A stretch of 64,000 bases of DNA from Agriterribacter humi. GTDB lineage: Bacteria; Bacteroidota; Bacteroidia; Chitinophagales; Chitinophagaceae. Where the stretch lies: contig NZ_VOHQ01000002.1 of the NCBI RefSeq assembly GCF_009192765.1, positions 715,653 through 779,652 on the forward strand. The letters run 5' to 3'. The notes under the pieces are model-generated. The model did no database searches and had not been told where the DNA came from. It was given only the letters and a program-made list of their open reading frames with translations. Of the stretch, positions 24,802-33,828 are shown one piece after another; the stretch's first letter is position 1, and each line of letters opens with the position of its first letter. Made by a program: the position numbers and the translations under genes.

Positions 24802-26262
24802 ATGATGGAATCATATTTTATAGGTATTGATATTGGAACGCAGGGCGCAAGAGTAGTATTGCTGGATCAAAAAGGCAAACAGCTTGCTGCAAAAGAGGAA
24901 GTGTTTACATTAACCGCCCGGCAGGCTCAGGCGCAATCGCCGCAACAATGGTGGCAATCCTGCTATAGCTTACTGCAATCGGTATGCATGGCGTTAGTAA
25001 CCGAAATTGATCTTTCCTGCGTTAAAGCCATCACGGTTACTTCTACATCGGGTACCATCATTCCGCTCAATAAAAACAATGAACCCCTGCACGAAGCCAT
25101 TATGTATAGCGATACCCGGTCGGCAGAGCAGGCTTTACGATGCAGGGAAGCGGCTTTAGCTTCGGGGTATGGAGGGTATACCGGTTTTAACAGTTCCGCG
25201 GGACTGCCAAAGATGCTGTGGTTTATGGAAAGATATCCCGAAAAAATGGGGGAGCTGAGCAGGTTCATTCACGCGGCAGATTTTATCACTGGAAAATTAT
25301 CCGGCAACTTTTCAGTTACCGATTATACCAATGCATTAAAATCGGGCTTTGATGCCAGGGCTCTGGAATGGCCCGCTTATCTCTTTGATACGTTGCCCCT
25401 GCAGCGTAAATGGTTACAGGACGTAGTGCCCTCGGGCAAGCCGGTTGGTGTCATCAAAAAAGAACTCTCAGGGGAACTCAACTTATCTCCACAGGTAATT
25501 GTTACAGCAGGTATAACCGATGGTTGCGCTTCGCAGGTAGCTTCGGGAGCGGTAAATGCAGGCGACTGGAATACAACGATCGGAACCACACTGGTAATAA
25601 AGGGCGTAACAAAAAAGGAGATCATTGATCCTTCCGGAGCATTATATTGCCACCGGCATCCCCAAGGATACTGGATGCCGGGTGGCGCCAGCAATACAGG
25701 GGCCGGCTGGGTGAACCGGTTGTTTGATCCTGCACGCACAGAGGAGCTTAATGTTGCTGCCGCTCAACTGATACCTACAGGAAAACTGGCATGGCCGCTG
25801 ATGCAGGACGGCGAACGTTTTCCTTTTGTAGCGCCACAGGCAAGAGGTTTTGCCCCGGGGGAGATAAAGGAAACTGAACTGTTTGCTGCTTATCTTGAAG
25901 CTGTGGCATATATAGAAAGATATGCTTATGAAAAAATAATGGGATTATCCGGCGAAAAAATAGAACAAGTATTTGCAGCGGGAGGAGGAAGCCATAGTGA
26001 TACCTGGCTCATTATCCGCAGCAGTGTATTGGGTTTGCCCATCCGCAAAATGAAAAATGTTTCCGGTGCTGCCGGGGCTGCGATTGTTGCGGCATCTCAA
26101 ACGCATTATAATTCCTTAACAGAGGCAGCGCAGACAATGACAGGGCCTGAAAAATTAATACAACCGCACAGCACCCTGGTGGTTGCTTATGAAAAACATT
26201 ACCATCGTTTTATAAATACCTTAAAAGAAAAGGGATATATTTCCCAACAGCAATATGTATAA
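24802..26262 (+). CDS. FGGY-family carbohydrate kinase, xylulokinase-like
   Basis: 487 residues from the ATG at 24802; a TTG-started extension would overlap the previous gene. Phosphate-1 IGIDIGTQGARVVLL, substrate-loop TSTSGTIIPL and MYSDTRSAEQA, phosphate-2 DWNTTIGTTLVIKG, adenosine motif VFAAGGGSHSDTWLIIRSS and AGAAIVAA. The pattern fits the xylulokinase/ribulokinase-like part of the family, phosphorylating a ketose or polyol. It overlaps the phosphatase gene by 8 bp, indicating translational coupling. Confidence 0.88.
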   Translation: MMESYFIGIDIGTQGARVVLLDQKGKQLAAKEEVFTLTARQAQAQSPQQWWQSCYSLLQSVCMALVTEIDLSCVKAITVTSTSGTIIPLNKNNEPLHEAIMYSDTRSAEQALRCREAALASGYGGYTGFNSSAGLPKMLWFMERYPEKMGELSRFIHAADFITGKLSGNFSVTDYTNALKSGFDARALEWPAYLFDTLPLQRKWLQDVVPSGKPVGVIKKELSGELNLSPQVIVTAGITDGCASQVASGAVNAGDWNTTIGTTLVIKGVTKKEIIDPSGALYCHRHPQGYWMPGGASNTGAGWVNRLFDPARTEELNVAAAQLIPTGKLAWPLMQDGERFPFVAPQARGFAPGEIKETELFAAYLEAVAYIERYAYEKIMGLSGEKIEQVFAAGGGSHSDTWLIIRSSVLGLPIRKMKNVSGAAGAAIVAASQTHYNSLTEAAQTMTGPEKLIQPHSTLVVAYEKHYHRFINTLKEKGYISQQQYV

Positions 26263-26851
26263 TATTTTTTTACTGCGGCATGGAGAAACAGCCCGGAATG
26301 CGGATAATAACCGTTATTGCGGCCGAACGGATGTGCCGCTTACAGCAAAAGGTATACAACAGGCCGAAGCAGTAAGGGATCAATTGAAGCATATCCACTT
26401 TGATGAGATCTGTTCATCGCCACTCGAAAGAGCTTATACCACTGCGGAAATCGCTTCCCGCAGACCTGTAAAAAAAGATGAGCGATTGATTGAAGCCGAT
26501 TTCGGCAAATGGGAAAACAAAACAAAGGAAGAATTTATTGCAGAGAATGAAAAGTTGTGGACGAACTGGATGACCGATCCTGCCACAAACAGGGCCGGTG
26601 GAACCGGGGAAACGGGGATGGAAGTAGTGCGCAGGGTAGATAACTTTTTTACAGAACTATGCAACAATCATGAGCCGGGTAATTTTTTGGTAGTGGCCCA
26701 TAATGGCGTAAACAGGTTGTATATGGCATATAAGCTGGGCATGCCTTTAAAGAACTACCGGCAACTGGTGCAGCTCAATTCCGCCGTTACCCTGTTCACC
26801 CTTGATGCGCAGGGCATTTTTACGCTTCAATATCTCAATTCAAAATTATAA
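26255..26851 (+). CDS. Histidine phosphatase family protein
   Basis: 198-residue phosphoglycerate-mutase-like phosphatase. LLRHGETARNADNN carries the phospho-accepting His (residue 9). CSSPLERAYTTAEI supplies the second phosphate-binding Arg, EADFGKWE the proton-donor region and VVAHNGVNR the second catalytic His. It resembles CobC/alpha-ribazole phosphatase and broad sugar-phosphate phosphatases. In the operon it could remove phosphate from an intermediate or prevent sugar-phosphate stress. Coupled to the upstream kinase by overlap. Confidence 0.9.
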   Translation: MYNIFLLRHGETARNADNNRYCGRTDVPLTAKGIQQAEAVRDQLKHIHFDEICSSPLERAYTTAEIASRRPVKKDERLIEADFGKWENKTKEEFIAENEKLWTNWMTDPATNRAGGTGETGMEVVRRVDNFFTELCNNHEPGNFLVVAHNGVNRLYMAYKLGMPLKNYRQLVQLNSAVTLFTLDAQGIFTLQYLNSKL

Positions 26852-26861
26852 ATCCATTTTT

Positions 26862-27803
26862 ATGAACAGGGGGGAACTATTTTTTTTCTTATGCATCGCT
26901 GTTTCTTGTTCGGTTCATGCCAGTGCACAACAATTGCACGTGCTGAATATTAACAGTGAAAAACAACTGCAACAATTTTTTAAATATACCGCCAGGGATA
27001 TGCCGCTTATCAGTGGTCACAGGGGATGCCATATTAAAGATTATCCTGAAAACTCCATCGAGGCTTTTGAATACACACTAAAACATACGCCGGCATTTTT
27101 TGAAATAGATCCACGGCTTACAAAAGACAGTGTAATTGTGCTGCTGCACGATGCTACATTAGACCGTACTACTACCGGTAAAGGCAAGCTCTCTGATTAC
27201 ACCTGGGAGGAAGTAAAGCAACTGAAGCTGAAAGACAGTGAAGGGAAGGTGACCGATTTTCACATACCTACGCTGGCAGCGGGTATTGAATGGGCAAGAG
27301 GAAAAACCATTCTGAATTTAGATAAAAAAGATGTTCCCCTTGCCCTAACGGCAAAGGTTATCCGCGAACACAATGCTGGTTCTTTTGTAATGGTAACCGT
27401 GCACGATGCGCAGCAGGCTAAGTTCTACTACGATGATGATCACAACAGGATGATGTCAGCTTTTGTTAAAACAGAAGCCGACATGAAAGCCTATGAAGCC
27501 GCTGGTGTGCCCTGGTCGAATATGATCGCGTATATAGGCCCCGAAAACAAACCGGAGAACAAAAAGATGTACGATTTGCTGCATAAACGTGGGGTTATGT
27601 GTATGATATCTGCCGCGCCTGTATACGACAAGTTGCCCGCTGCTGTGGCAAGGGCGGAGGCTTATAGAGAAACATTCCGCCAGGGAGCCGATATCCTGGA
27701 ATCGGATCTCCCCGTGGAGGTTGCTGACGCAATTAAAAGCAGGCTACCCAAAAAAAGTAAGAAACAACAGTTTTTCCGGTTGGCTTCACCAATGTCACTA
27801 TAA
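26862..27803 (+). CDS. Exported glycerophosphodiester phosphodiesterase
   Basis: 313 residues from the ATG at 26862, which gives a signal peptide ending HASAQQ; a longer frame from 26802 would overlap the phosphatase and lose it. GDPD-domain residues: SGHRGCH (His53), YPENSIEAFE (Glu63), FFEIDPRLTKD (Glu81, Asp83) and LLHDATLDRTT (His96), plus IPTLAAGIEWA. It hydrolyses glycerophosphodiesters to glycerol-3-phosphate and an alcohol in the periplasm. As last gene of the operon it may release the alcohol or polyol that the permease imports. Confidence 0.9.
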   Translation: MNRGELFFFLCIAVSCSVHASAQQLHVLNINSEKQLQQFFKYTARDMPLISGHRGCHIKDYPENSIEAFEYTLKHTPAFFEIDPRLTKDSVIVLLHDATLDRTTTGKGKLSDYTWEEVKQLKLKDSEGKVTDFHIPTLAAGIEWARGKTILNLDKKDVPLALTAKVIREHNAGSFVMVTVHDAQQAKFYYDDDHNRMMSAFVKTEADMKAYEAAGVPWSNMIAYIGPENKPENKKMYDLLHKRGVMCMISAAPVYDKLPAAVARAEAYRETFRQGADILESDLPVEVADAIKSRLPKKSKKQQFFRLASPMSL

Positions 27804-27828
27804 TTTGCCGCGCTGCGCATTACCATTA

Positions 27829-27877
27829 GCCATCGGAATACAACCTACGGGTTGTAATTTCCTGTTGCCGATCTGTT
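27829..27877. repeat. Palindromic REP-like intergenic element
   Basis: TACAACC (27839-27845) and GGTTGTA (27850-27856) form a 7-bp stem with a TACG loop. The flanks ATCGG and CCGAT can extend the structure. It lies 36 bp after the operon and has no good U-tract. A second 8-bp inverted repeat, ATATAGCT, follows at 27905-27930. Confidence 0.45.
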
Positions 27878-28026
27878 TCCTGCGGAAACGCGCTCAGGCG
27901 ATTGATATAGCTTTCAGTTGATAGCTATATTATCATTCCTGCAACTTTACAGAATTATATTCAAGCTGAAAGTTTTTAAATATTTTTACGTATTTTAAGA
28001 ATTCATAAGCTTGTAAATAATTACTG

Positions 28027-30300
28027 ATGGGGCATTTACCAAAATTAATTGAGGATTTAGCGCTAATACTAATGGCCGGGGCCATTATTACTTTACTATT
28101 CAAAAGAATTAAACAGCCATTGGTGCTGGGCTATATCATAGCCGGATTCCTGGTAGGTCCCCACTTTCATCTTATACCAACCGTTGTAGACATTGAAAAC
28201 GTAAAAACACTTGCGGATATCGGCGTTATCTTCCTGCTGTTCAGCCTGGGTTTGGAATTTAGTTTTAAAAAATTAATGCGGGTAGGCGGGTCTGCTTCCA
28301 TAACTGCTTTCGTTGAAATTATTTTTATTACCATAGCGGGTTATTTTTTGGGTAAAATATTGGGTTGGTCTACTATGGACAGTCTTTTCCTGGGGGGCAT
28401 GCTGGCCAGTTCTTCCACCACCATTATAATTAAGGCATTTGATGAGCTGGGTATAAAAACAAAACAGTTTGCCCGTATTGTTTTTGGAGTGCTGGTGGTA
28501 GAAGACATTGTTGTTATATTACTAATGGTATTGCTTTCAACGGTGGCCGTTACCCAGCAGTTTGAAGGAACGGAGATATTGTTAACTGTTCTAAAGCTGT
28601 TATTCTTCCTGGCGTTGTGGTTTATTACCGGGATTTTTCTTTTGCCAACCTTTTTAAAAAGAGCAAAAAAATTAATGGATGAAGAAACCCTGCTCATTCT
28701 TTCTATTGGTTTGTGCCTGGGGATGGTGGTTTTGGCTACGCAGGTTGGTTTTTCGGCAGAATTGGGCGCTTTTGTTATGGGGTCTATCATAGCGGAAACC
28801 ACTTTCGCGGAAAGAGTAGAGCATCTTACCAAGCCGGTAAAAGATCTGTTTGGCTCCGTATTTTTTGTATCGGTGGGCATGATGATTGACCCGGCAGCTA
28901 TGGTAGAGTATGCATGGCCCATTTTATGCGTAACCCTGCTCACACTGTTCGGGAAGCTGTTTAGTACTACACTGGGCGCTCTCCTTTCCGGGCAACCGCT
29001 AAAGCAATCGGTGCAGGTGGGCATGAGCATGGCGCAAATAGGAGAATTTGCATTCATTGTGGCTACGCTGGGGCTTTCATTGGGTGTTATCTCCGATTTC
29101 CTTTTCCCTGTAGCAGTTGGGGCTTCTGCCATCACTACCTTTACAACACCTTATCTTATTAAATATTCGGAGCCCTTTTATACTTTTATTGCAAAGCTGC
29201 TACCGGATAAATGGGTGAACAGGCTAAACAGGTATTCTTCCAGTACACAAAATATCCAGGCCGAAAGTGACTGGAAGATCGTATTGAAAAGTTATGGGAG
29301 GATCGCGCTTATCAATGGTATCGTTTTGCTGGCACTTATATTGGTTTCATCCAATTTTCTTCTTCCCTTTGTTCATGAAAAAGTGGAAGATGAAACCTTA
29401 AGAATAATAATTGTACTGGTTATATCGCTCGGGGCTGCTGCGCCTTTTATGTGGGCGCTTATGGCAAAAAGGCCCAATAACCAGGCCTACAAGGAACTTT
29501 GGATAGACAAGAAGTACAACCGCGGTCCATTGTTAATTGTTGAAATAGCCAGGAATATTTTGGGTGTTCTGGTTATCGCGTTTTGGGTTGACAGGCTGGC
29601 TTCTACACAGGTAGCACTTTTGGTGGCCATACCCATAACCATACTGGTATTAATTATCTTCTCTAAAAGAATCCAGAAGTTTTATCAGCGTATTGAGAGT
29701 CGGTTTATCACTAACCTCAATGCCAGGGAGACTGCTGCTGCAAATGGCGGTTCTGCTGAAGCCAATATTTTACGAAAAAATGTTGACTTTCAGTCGGACC
29801 TTGTACCCTGGGATGCGCACATAATAGAAATGGAAGTAAATCCGCATGCCGAATATGTGGGAAAAACATTGCTGGAACTGGCCTGGCGCGAACAATACGG
29901 GATCAATATTGTTTACATTAAGCGGGGTGATAAGTTAATGCATGTTCCGGGACGCCACAACAGGCTTTTGCCTTTTGACCAGGTGGGCGTTATTGCTACC
30001 GATGATCAAATTCAGGTTTTTAAACCTGTTTTTGATACAACAGAGAGCATAATACCTGATGAGGCGGACGTAAACGATATCTCCCTTCAAAAAATACTGG
30101 TTGACGAGCACACGAAACTGAAGGGTTCAGATATCCGCAACTCCGGGTTACGGGAACGTACAAACGGGCTTGTTGTAGGCATACAGCGTGAGAAAGAAAG
30201 AATATTAAATCCTGATTCTTCCACCGTTTTTGAATGGGGTGATATTGTATGGATAGTGGGCGACAGGAAAAAAATATTACAATTTAACCAGGAGAAATAA
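28027..30300 (+). CDS. CPA2-family cation:proton antiporter with C-terminal TrkA-C domain
   Basis: 757-residue KefB/KefC-like membrane protein. About 12 helices form the antiporter core: RIKQPLVLGYIIAGFLVGP, LLFSLGLEFSFKKL, SSSTTIIIKAFDELG, GVLVVEDIVVILLM (the conserved E-D ion-site pair), QVGMSMAQIGEFAFIVA. A further set of hydrophobic segments lies at about 410-560. The cytoplasmic end (WDAHIIEMEVNPHAEYVGKTLLEL ... IVWIVGDRKKI) is a RCK/TrkA-C ligand domain. It exchanges K+ or Na+ for protons. Single-gene unit; the next gene is a regulator. Confidence 0.9.
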   Translation: MGHLPKLIEDLALILMAGAIITLLFKRIKQPLVLGYIIAGFLVGPHFHLIPTVVDIENVKTLADIGVIFLLFSLGLEFSFKKLMRVGGSASITAFVEIIFITIAGYFLGKILGWSTMDSLFLGGMLASSSTTIIIKAFDELGIKTKQFARIVFGVLVVEDIVVILLMVLLSTVAVTQQFEGTEILLTVLKLLFFLALWFITGIFLLPTFLKRAKKLMDEETLLILSIGLCLGMVVLATQVGFSAELGAFVMGSIIAETTFAERVEHLTKPVKDLFGSVFFVSVGMMIDPAAMVEYAWPILCVTLLTLFGKLFSTTLGALLSGQPLKQSVQVGMSMAQIGEFAFIVATLGLSLGVISDFLFPVAVGASAITTFTTPYLIKYSEPFYTFIAKLLPDKWVNRLNRYSSSTQNIQAESDWKIVLKSYGRIALINGIVLLALILVSSNFLLPFVHEKVEDETLRIIIVLVISLGAAAPFMWALMAKRPNNQAYKELWIDKKYNRGPLLIVEIARNILGVLVIAFWVDRLASTQVALLVAIPITILVLIIFSKRIQKFYQRIESRFITNLNARETAAANGGSAEANILRKNVDFQSDLVPWDAHIIEMEVNPHAEYVGKTLLELAWREQYGINIVYIKRGDKLMHVPGRHNRLLPFDQVGVIATDDQIQVFKPVFDTTESIIPDEADVNDISLQKILVDEHTKLKGSDIRNSGLRERTNGLVVGIQREKERILNPDSSTVFEWGDIVWIVGDRKKILQFNQEK

Positions 30301-30396
30301 CAAAGTTGCTTATTCTTTTTCCAGGGTAATTTTAAATGAAAGGAAATAGATAACGGAGATACTGCCTTTTTAGCACCGGAACCAATTGACCTAATT

Positions 30397-30975
30397 ATGT
30401 ATGAACTGTTTTTTAAAAAAATGGCCGAGAAAATAACGCTTACCTCAGCGCAGCAGGATATCATAAAGCAATATCTCATCCCCAAAAAGATTCGTAAGAA
30501 TCAATATCTCCTGCAGGAGGGCGATGTGGCAAAGCATGCCGCTTTTGTAGAAAAAGGAGCGCTGAGGGCCTATTCGGTTGATGACAGGGGAACAGAGCAT
30601 ATTATCCAGTTTGCTTTTGAGGGCTGGACGATTTCAGATCTGTATAGTTTTTTAACGGGCGAGGCGGCTACTTACAATGTTGATGCGCTGGAAGATTCGG
30701 AACTGGTACTGATCAGCAAAGCGGCGCAGGATGAAATTCTGAAACAGATCCCCGAATATGAAGTATACACCCGTTTACAGATAACAGGCGCCTACCTGGC
30801 AATGCAAAAAAGACTCACATCCATTTTAAGCCTGTCTCTTGAAGAGCGGTATATTAACTTAACCAAACTTTACCCCAATCTTATACAACGTGTTCCCCAG
30901 CGCATGATCGCTTCTTACATGGGGCTTACTCCCGAAACGCTGAGCCGGGTTCGCAGAAAGATAAAAGACAAATGA
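30397..30975 (+). CDS. Crp/Fnr family transcriptional regulator
   Basis: 192 residues. The N-terminal cyclic-nucleotide-binding-like barrel (YLLQEGDVAKHAAFVEKGALRAYS, GTEHIIQFAFEGW) is followed by the long dimer helix and a short HTH (VPQRMIASYMGLTPETLSRVRRKIKDK). The recognition helix has E-T-L-S-R, matching the E-x-x-S-R of FNR that reads TTGAT half-sites. There are no cysteines, so it is not an iron-sulfur FNR. Two TTGAT-N4-ATCAA-type sites begin 3 bp after its stop codon and recur before 37110. Its ligand is unknown. Confidence 0.9.
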   Translation: MYELFFKKMAEKITLTSAQQDIIKQYLIPKKIRKNQYLLQEGDVAKHAAFVEKGALRAYSVDDRGTEHIIQFAFEGWTISDLYSFLTGEAATYNVDALEDSELVLISKAAQDEILKQIPEYEVYTRLQITGAYLAMQKRLTSILSLSLEERYINLTKLYPNLIQRVPQRMIASYMGLTPETLSRVRRKIKDK

Positions 30976-30977
30976 TA

Positions 30978-31068
30978 TTGATTTTTATCAAGTCATTGCG
31001 TTGACGCTTATCAATGCGCTTTCTTATCCGAACGCAATGGACAGAGGCTCATTGTTGCTGTAGTTTTG
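30978..31068 (+). promoter_or_regulatory. FNR-type tandem operator and -7 box (promoter 1)
   Basis: TTGATTTTTATCAA at 30978-30991 is a full match to TTGAT-N4-ATCAA. TTGACGCTTATCAA at 31001-31014 matches 9 of 10 specified bases. The -7 box TAGTTTTG lies at 31061-31068, then GTATCAAATT at 31071. The same parts recur at the same spacing at 36961-37062. Confidence 0.75.
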
Positions 31069-31089
31069 CAGTATCAAATTTTATATGAT

Positions 31090-31752
31090 ATGCGAACAAA
31101 GCAAACTATAGCTATCATCGGAGCAACGGGTAACATGGGCGCTGCCATTTCAAAAAGCCTTTCCAAAGGCAATTACCGGTTATTGTTGTTTACCAATGAT
31201 AAAAACAAATTAAAAAATCTTGAAAAGGAAATAACAACTGCTCATCCCGGGGCCGATGTTGAATCCATTAATTGCAGTTATACGGCAAGTTGGGAAGCTG
31301 ATGTTATTATCGTTGCGGCTCCTTTTGCCGCGGAAAAGGAAATAGCAGAGAAAATAAGAGAAGTGGCAAATCAGAAGATCGTTATCAGTATTGCCAATCC
31401 TTTAAATGAAACGTACGATGGGCTCGTTACCGCACCGGATACAAGCGCGGCGGAAGAATTACAGAAACTGCTGCCCAATTCTAAAGTAATCAAAGCTTTC
31501 AACACCACTTTCGCGGCAGATTTTGCACAGCCTGTAATTGATGGAAAAAAAGTAGATGCATTTATTGCAGGGAATGACAGTGATGCACTGGAAACAGTAT
31601 CGGAACTGGTGCAAACCGCGGGATTTAATCCTGTGGTAGCGGGCGACCTATCAGTGAGCAGGATATTGGAGAATATGCAGTTATTGCTTATCCGCATGGG
31701 CATAAAATACAATTATAACTGGCTGGCAGGCTGGAAAATATTACATCAATAA
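31090..31752 (+). CDS. NAD(P)-binding protein, F420-dependent NADP reductase-like
   Basis: 220 residues from the ATG at 31090, 22 nt after the -7 box. Rossmann motif IAIIGATGNMGAAISKSLSKG; then VIIVAAPFAAEKEIAEKI, ISIANPLNETYDG, LLPNSKVIKAFNTTFAADFAQPVIDGKKVDAFIAGNDSDA and AGFNPVVAGDL, as in the NADPH-dependent F420 reductase-like/NADP oxidoreductase family. F420 itself is not expected here, so the name reflects fold only. It leads a long plus-strand series of redox genes to 36.9 kb. Confidence 0.85.
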   Translation: MRTKQTIAIIGATGNMGAAISKSLSKGNYRLLLFTNDKNKLKNLEKEITTAHPGADVESINCSYTASWEADVIIVAAPFAAEKEIAEKIREVANQKIVISIANPLNETYDGLVTAPDTSAAEELQKLLPNSKVIKAFNTTFAADFAQPVIDGKKVDAFIAGNDSDALETVSELVQTAGFNPVVAGDLSVSRILENMQLLLIRMGIKYNYNWLAGWKILHQ

Positions 31753-31767
31753 AATAAAAATAAACAA

Positions 31768-32421
31768 ATGAAACTAGCAGTGATTGGAGCATCTGGTTTT
31801 GTGGGCTCCGCAGTTTTAAAAGAGGCACTGAACAGGGGACACCAGGTTATCGCTATTGTACGGCATCCCGAAAAAATAACTGAACAAAATGATCATCTTT
31901 CGGTGGTTCGCGGCGATGTGACGGATACCGTGGCTTTAGCAGGACTGCTTAAAGGAAACGATGTTATTATAAGCGCGTACAATGCCGGCTGGACGAACCC
32001 CGATCTGTATAATGAGTTTTTAAAAGGATCGCAATCCATCCGGGAAGCAACAAAGCAATCGGGCGTAAAGCGGCTGCTTGTTGTGGGAGGAGCGGGAAGC
32101 TTGTTCATCGCGCCCGGCGTGCAGGTGGTTGATACCCCAGAGTTTCCTGCAGACTGGAAGCCCGGCGCTTTAGCGGCCAGGGATTATCTCAGCCTGCTGC
32201 AAAAAGAAGATCAGTTGGACTGGACTTTTTTAAGCCCCGCGTTGGAAATGCACCCAGGTATGCCCCGGCAGAGAACAAGTGTATACAGAACAGGTTTAGA
32301 CAACCCGGTATTTGATTCCAATAACAAAAGCACCATATCGGTGGATGATCTTGCGGTAGCCATTGTAGACGAAGCAGAGAATCCAAAACATATTCGTCAA
32401 CGCTTTACCGTTGGATACTGA
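31768..32421 (+). CDS. Atypical SDR, NAD(P)H-binding (YwnB/NmrA-like)
   Basis: 217 residues. Glycine motif KLAVIGASGFVGSAVLKEALNRGHQVIAIVR at the N-terminus; VVRGDVTDTVALAGLLKGNDVIISAY; RLLVVGGAGSLFIAPG; WTFLSPALEMHPG. This is the NAD(P)H-binding atypical SDR group to which YwnB and related flavin or quinone reductase-like proteins belong. It starts 15 bp after the preceding reductase-like gene, so they are co-transcribed. Substrate unknown. Confidence 0.87.
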   Translation: MKLAVIGASGFVGSAVLKEALNRGHQVIAIVRHPEKITEQNDHLSVVRGDVTDTVALAGLLKGNDVIISAYNAGWTNPDLYNEFLKGSQSIREATKQSGVKRLLVVGGAGSLFIAPGVQVVDTPEFPADWKPGALAARDYLSLLQKEDQLDWTFLSPALEMHPGMPRQRTSVYRTGLDNPVFDSNNKSTISVDDLAVAIVDEAENPKHIRQRFTVGY

Positions 32422-32460
32422 TGAATAAAAGTGTTAGATAAAAATAAAAAAAATAACGTA

Positions 32461-33138
32461 ATGGCAGATACAATGAAAGTTAATATATGGTCGGACGTGC
32501 GGTGCCCGTTTTGCTATATTGGAAAAAAGAAATTTGAAATGGCTTTAGGCCGGTTTGACGATATAGATAAGGTTGAAGTGATATGGCGCAGCTTTCAGTT
32601 GGATCCGAACCTTGAGACGAAAACCGGTATAAATGCGGTTGACCATATTGCTGCAATCAAAGGTATTTCGCAGGAGCAGGCAGAAGAAATGCATAACCAT
32701 GTAACCCGGGTTGCTAAGGAAGTGGGACTGGAATTTAATTTTGAAAAAGCGGTGGTTGCCAATTCGTTTAATGCACACAGGTTAATTCAGTTGGCCAAAA
32801 CACGGGGCTTGGGCAATGAGGCGGAAGAGCAATTGTTTAAAGCGCATTTTACGGAAGGTAAAAATATTGACGATAATAAAGTGCTGATTCAAGCCGGCGT
32901 GGCTATCGGTCTTGATGAAAAAGACATCAGGGCAATGCTTGCTTCGGATGCTTTTGCAAAAGAAGTAAGTGAAGATGAAAGCCAGGCGCATGCTATTGGT
33001 GTAAGAGGCGTTCCGTTCTTTGTTTTCAATGGTAAATACGCTGTTTCCGGCGCTCAGTCGCCCGATGCCTTTTTGCAGGCCTTACAGCAAAGCTGGCAGG
33101 CATTTGAAAATGTGGGTAATGCTTTGCCAAAAACATAA
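32461..33138 (+). CDS. DsbA-family oxidoreductase, FrnE-like
   Basis: 225 residues from the ATG at 32461; an alternative start 30 bp upstream would add a Lys/Asn run. The thioredoxin-fold active site is RCPFC (Cys15, Cys18), followed by YIGKKKFE. HRLIQLAKTRGLGNEAEEQLFKAHF and the cis-Pro motif GVRGVPFFVFN are FrnE signatures. No signal peptide, so it works in the cytoplasm as a dithiol oxidoreductase or isomerase. Its place among redox genes fits a role in thiol stress. Confidence 0.92.
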   Translation: MADTMKVNIWSDVRCPFCYIGKKKFEMALGRFDDIDKVEVIWRSFQLDPNLETKTGINAVDHIAAIKGISQEQAEEMHNHVTRVAKEVGLEFNFEKAVVANSFNAHRLIQLAKTRGLGNEAEEQLFKAHFTEGKNIDDNKVLIQAGVAIGLDEKDIRAMLASDAFAKEVSEDESQAHAIGVRGVPFFVFNGKYAVSGAQSPDAFLQALQQSWQAFENVGNALPKT

Positions 33139-33219
33139 GAAAGAAACATTGTTTCCCGGATCAACATTGTAATCAAATAATACATATTTAATAAAACAAA
33201 CAACAGAAAAATTAAGATC

Positions 33220-33792
33220 ATGAAAAAGTTATTTTCTATCCTGGTAGTCGCATTATTAAGCACCACTTTATTTGCACAAACTACCTGGAAGGTTGACCCG
33301 ATGCATTCTAAGTTAACCTTTACCGTTACCCATCTCGGAATTGCCGATGTGGCAGGATTATTTAAAACCTTTGACGTTACAGCCGTTGCTAACCAACCCG
33401 ATTTCAGTGATGCCGTTTTTGAACTTTCGGTAGATGTGGCTTCTATTAATACAGAAGTACAGATGCGGGATGATCACCTGAAAAGCGCCGATTTTTTTGA
33501 AGTAGCCAAATATCCTAAGATGACCTTTAAGAGTACTGCGGTTAAAAAGGTGAGTGAAAATAAATACACCCTCACCGGCGATCTTACACTGCACGGCGCT
33601 ACCAAACCGGTTACGATGGATCTGTGGTACAGGGGAACAATAGAAAATCCGCAGTCGAAAGCCATTACTTCCGGTTTTCAGTTAACGGGCACTTTAAAAC
33701 GTTCGGATTTTAATATCGGCCCCAAGTTTTCCGCACCCATGATCAGCGATGAGGTACAGATAAAAGCAGACGGCGAGTTTATAAAAAAATAA
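33220..33792 (+). CDS. Secreted YceI-family protein (copy 1)
   Basis: 190 residues with a signal peptide ending TTLFAQ. The rest is one YceI lipocalin-like barrel: WKVDPMHSKLTFTVTHLGI, SVDVASINTEVQMRDDHLKSADFF, LTGDLTLHGATKPV, RSDFNIGPK. Family members bind isoprenoid-type lipids in the periplasm. A second, cytoplasmic YceI gene lies at 49.2 kb. Confidence 0.92.
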   Translation: MKKLFSILVVALLSTTLFAQTTWKVDPMHSKLTFTVTHLGIADVAGLFKTFDVTAVANQPDFSDAVFELSVDVASINTEVQMRDDHLKSADFFEVAKYPKMTFKSTAVKKVSENKYTLTGDLTLHGATKPVTMDLWYRGTIENPQSKAITSGFQLTGTLKRSDFNIGPKFSAPMISDEVQIKADGEFIKK

Positions 33793-33828
33793 AGAATGGT
33801 TCTGTTTTTTAAAGAATAGCATTTTAAA

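Noticed and set aside
28341..29135. 264-codon antisense frame in the antiporter gene
   Set aside because: Ser/Thr/Pro-rich shadow of a strongly supported membrane-protein gene; no family resemblance.
30397..30975. Oxygen-sensing FNR
   Set aside because: The protein has no cysteine, so it cannot hold the iron-sulfur cluster.
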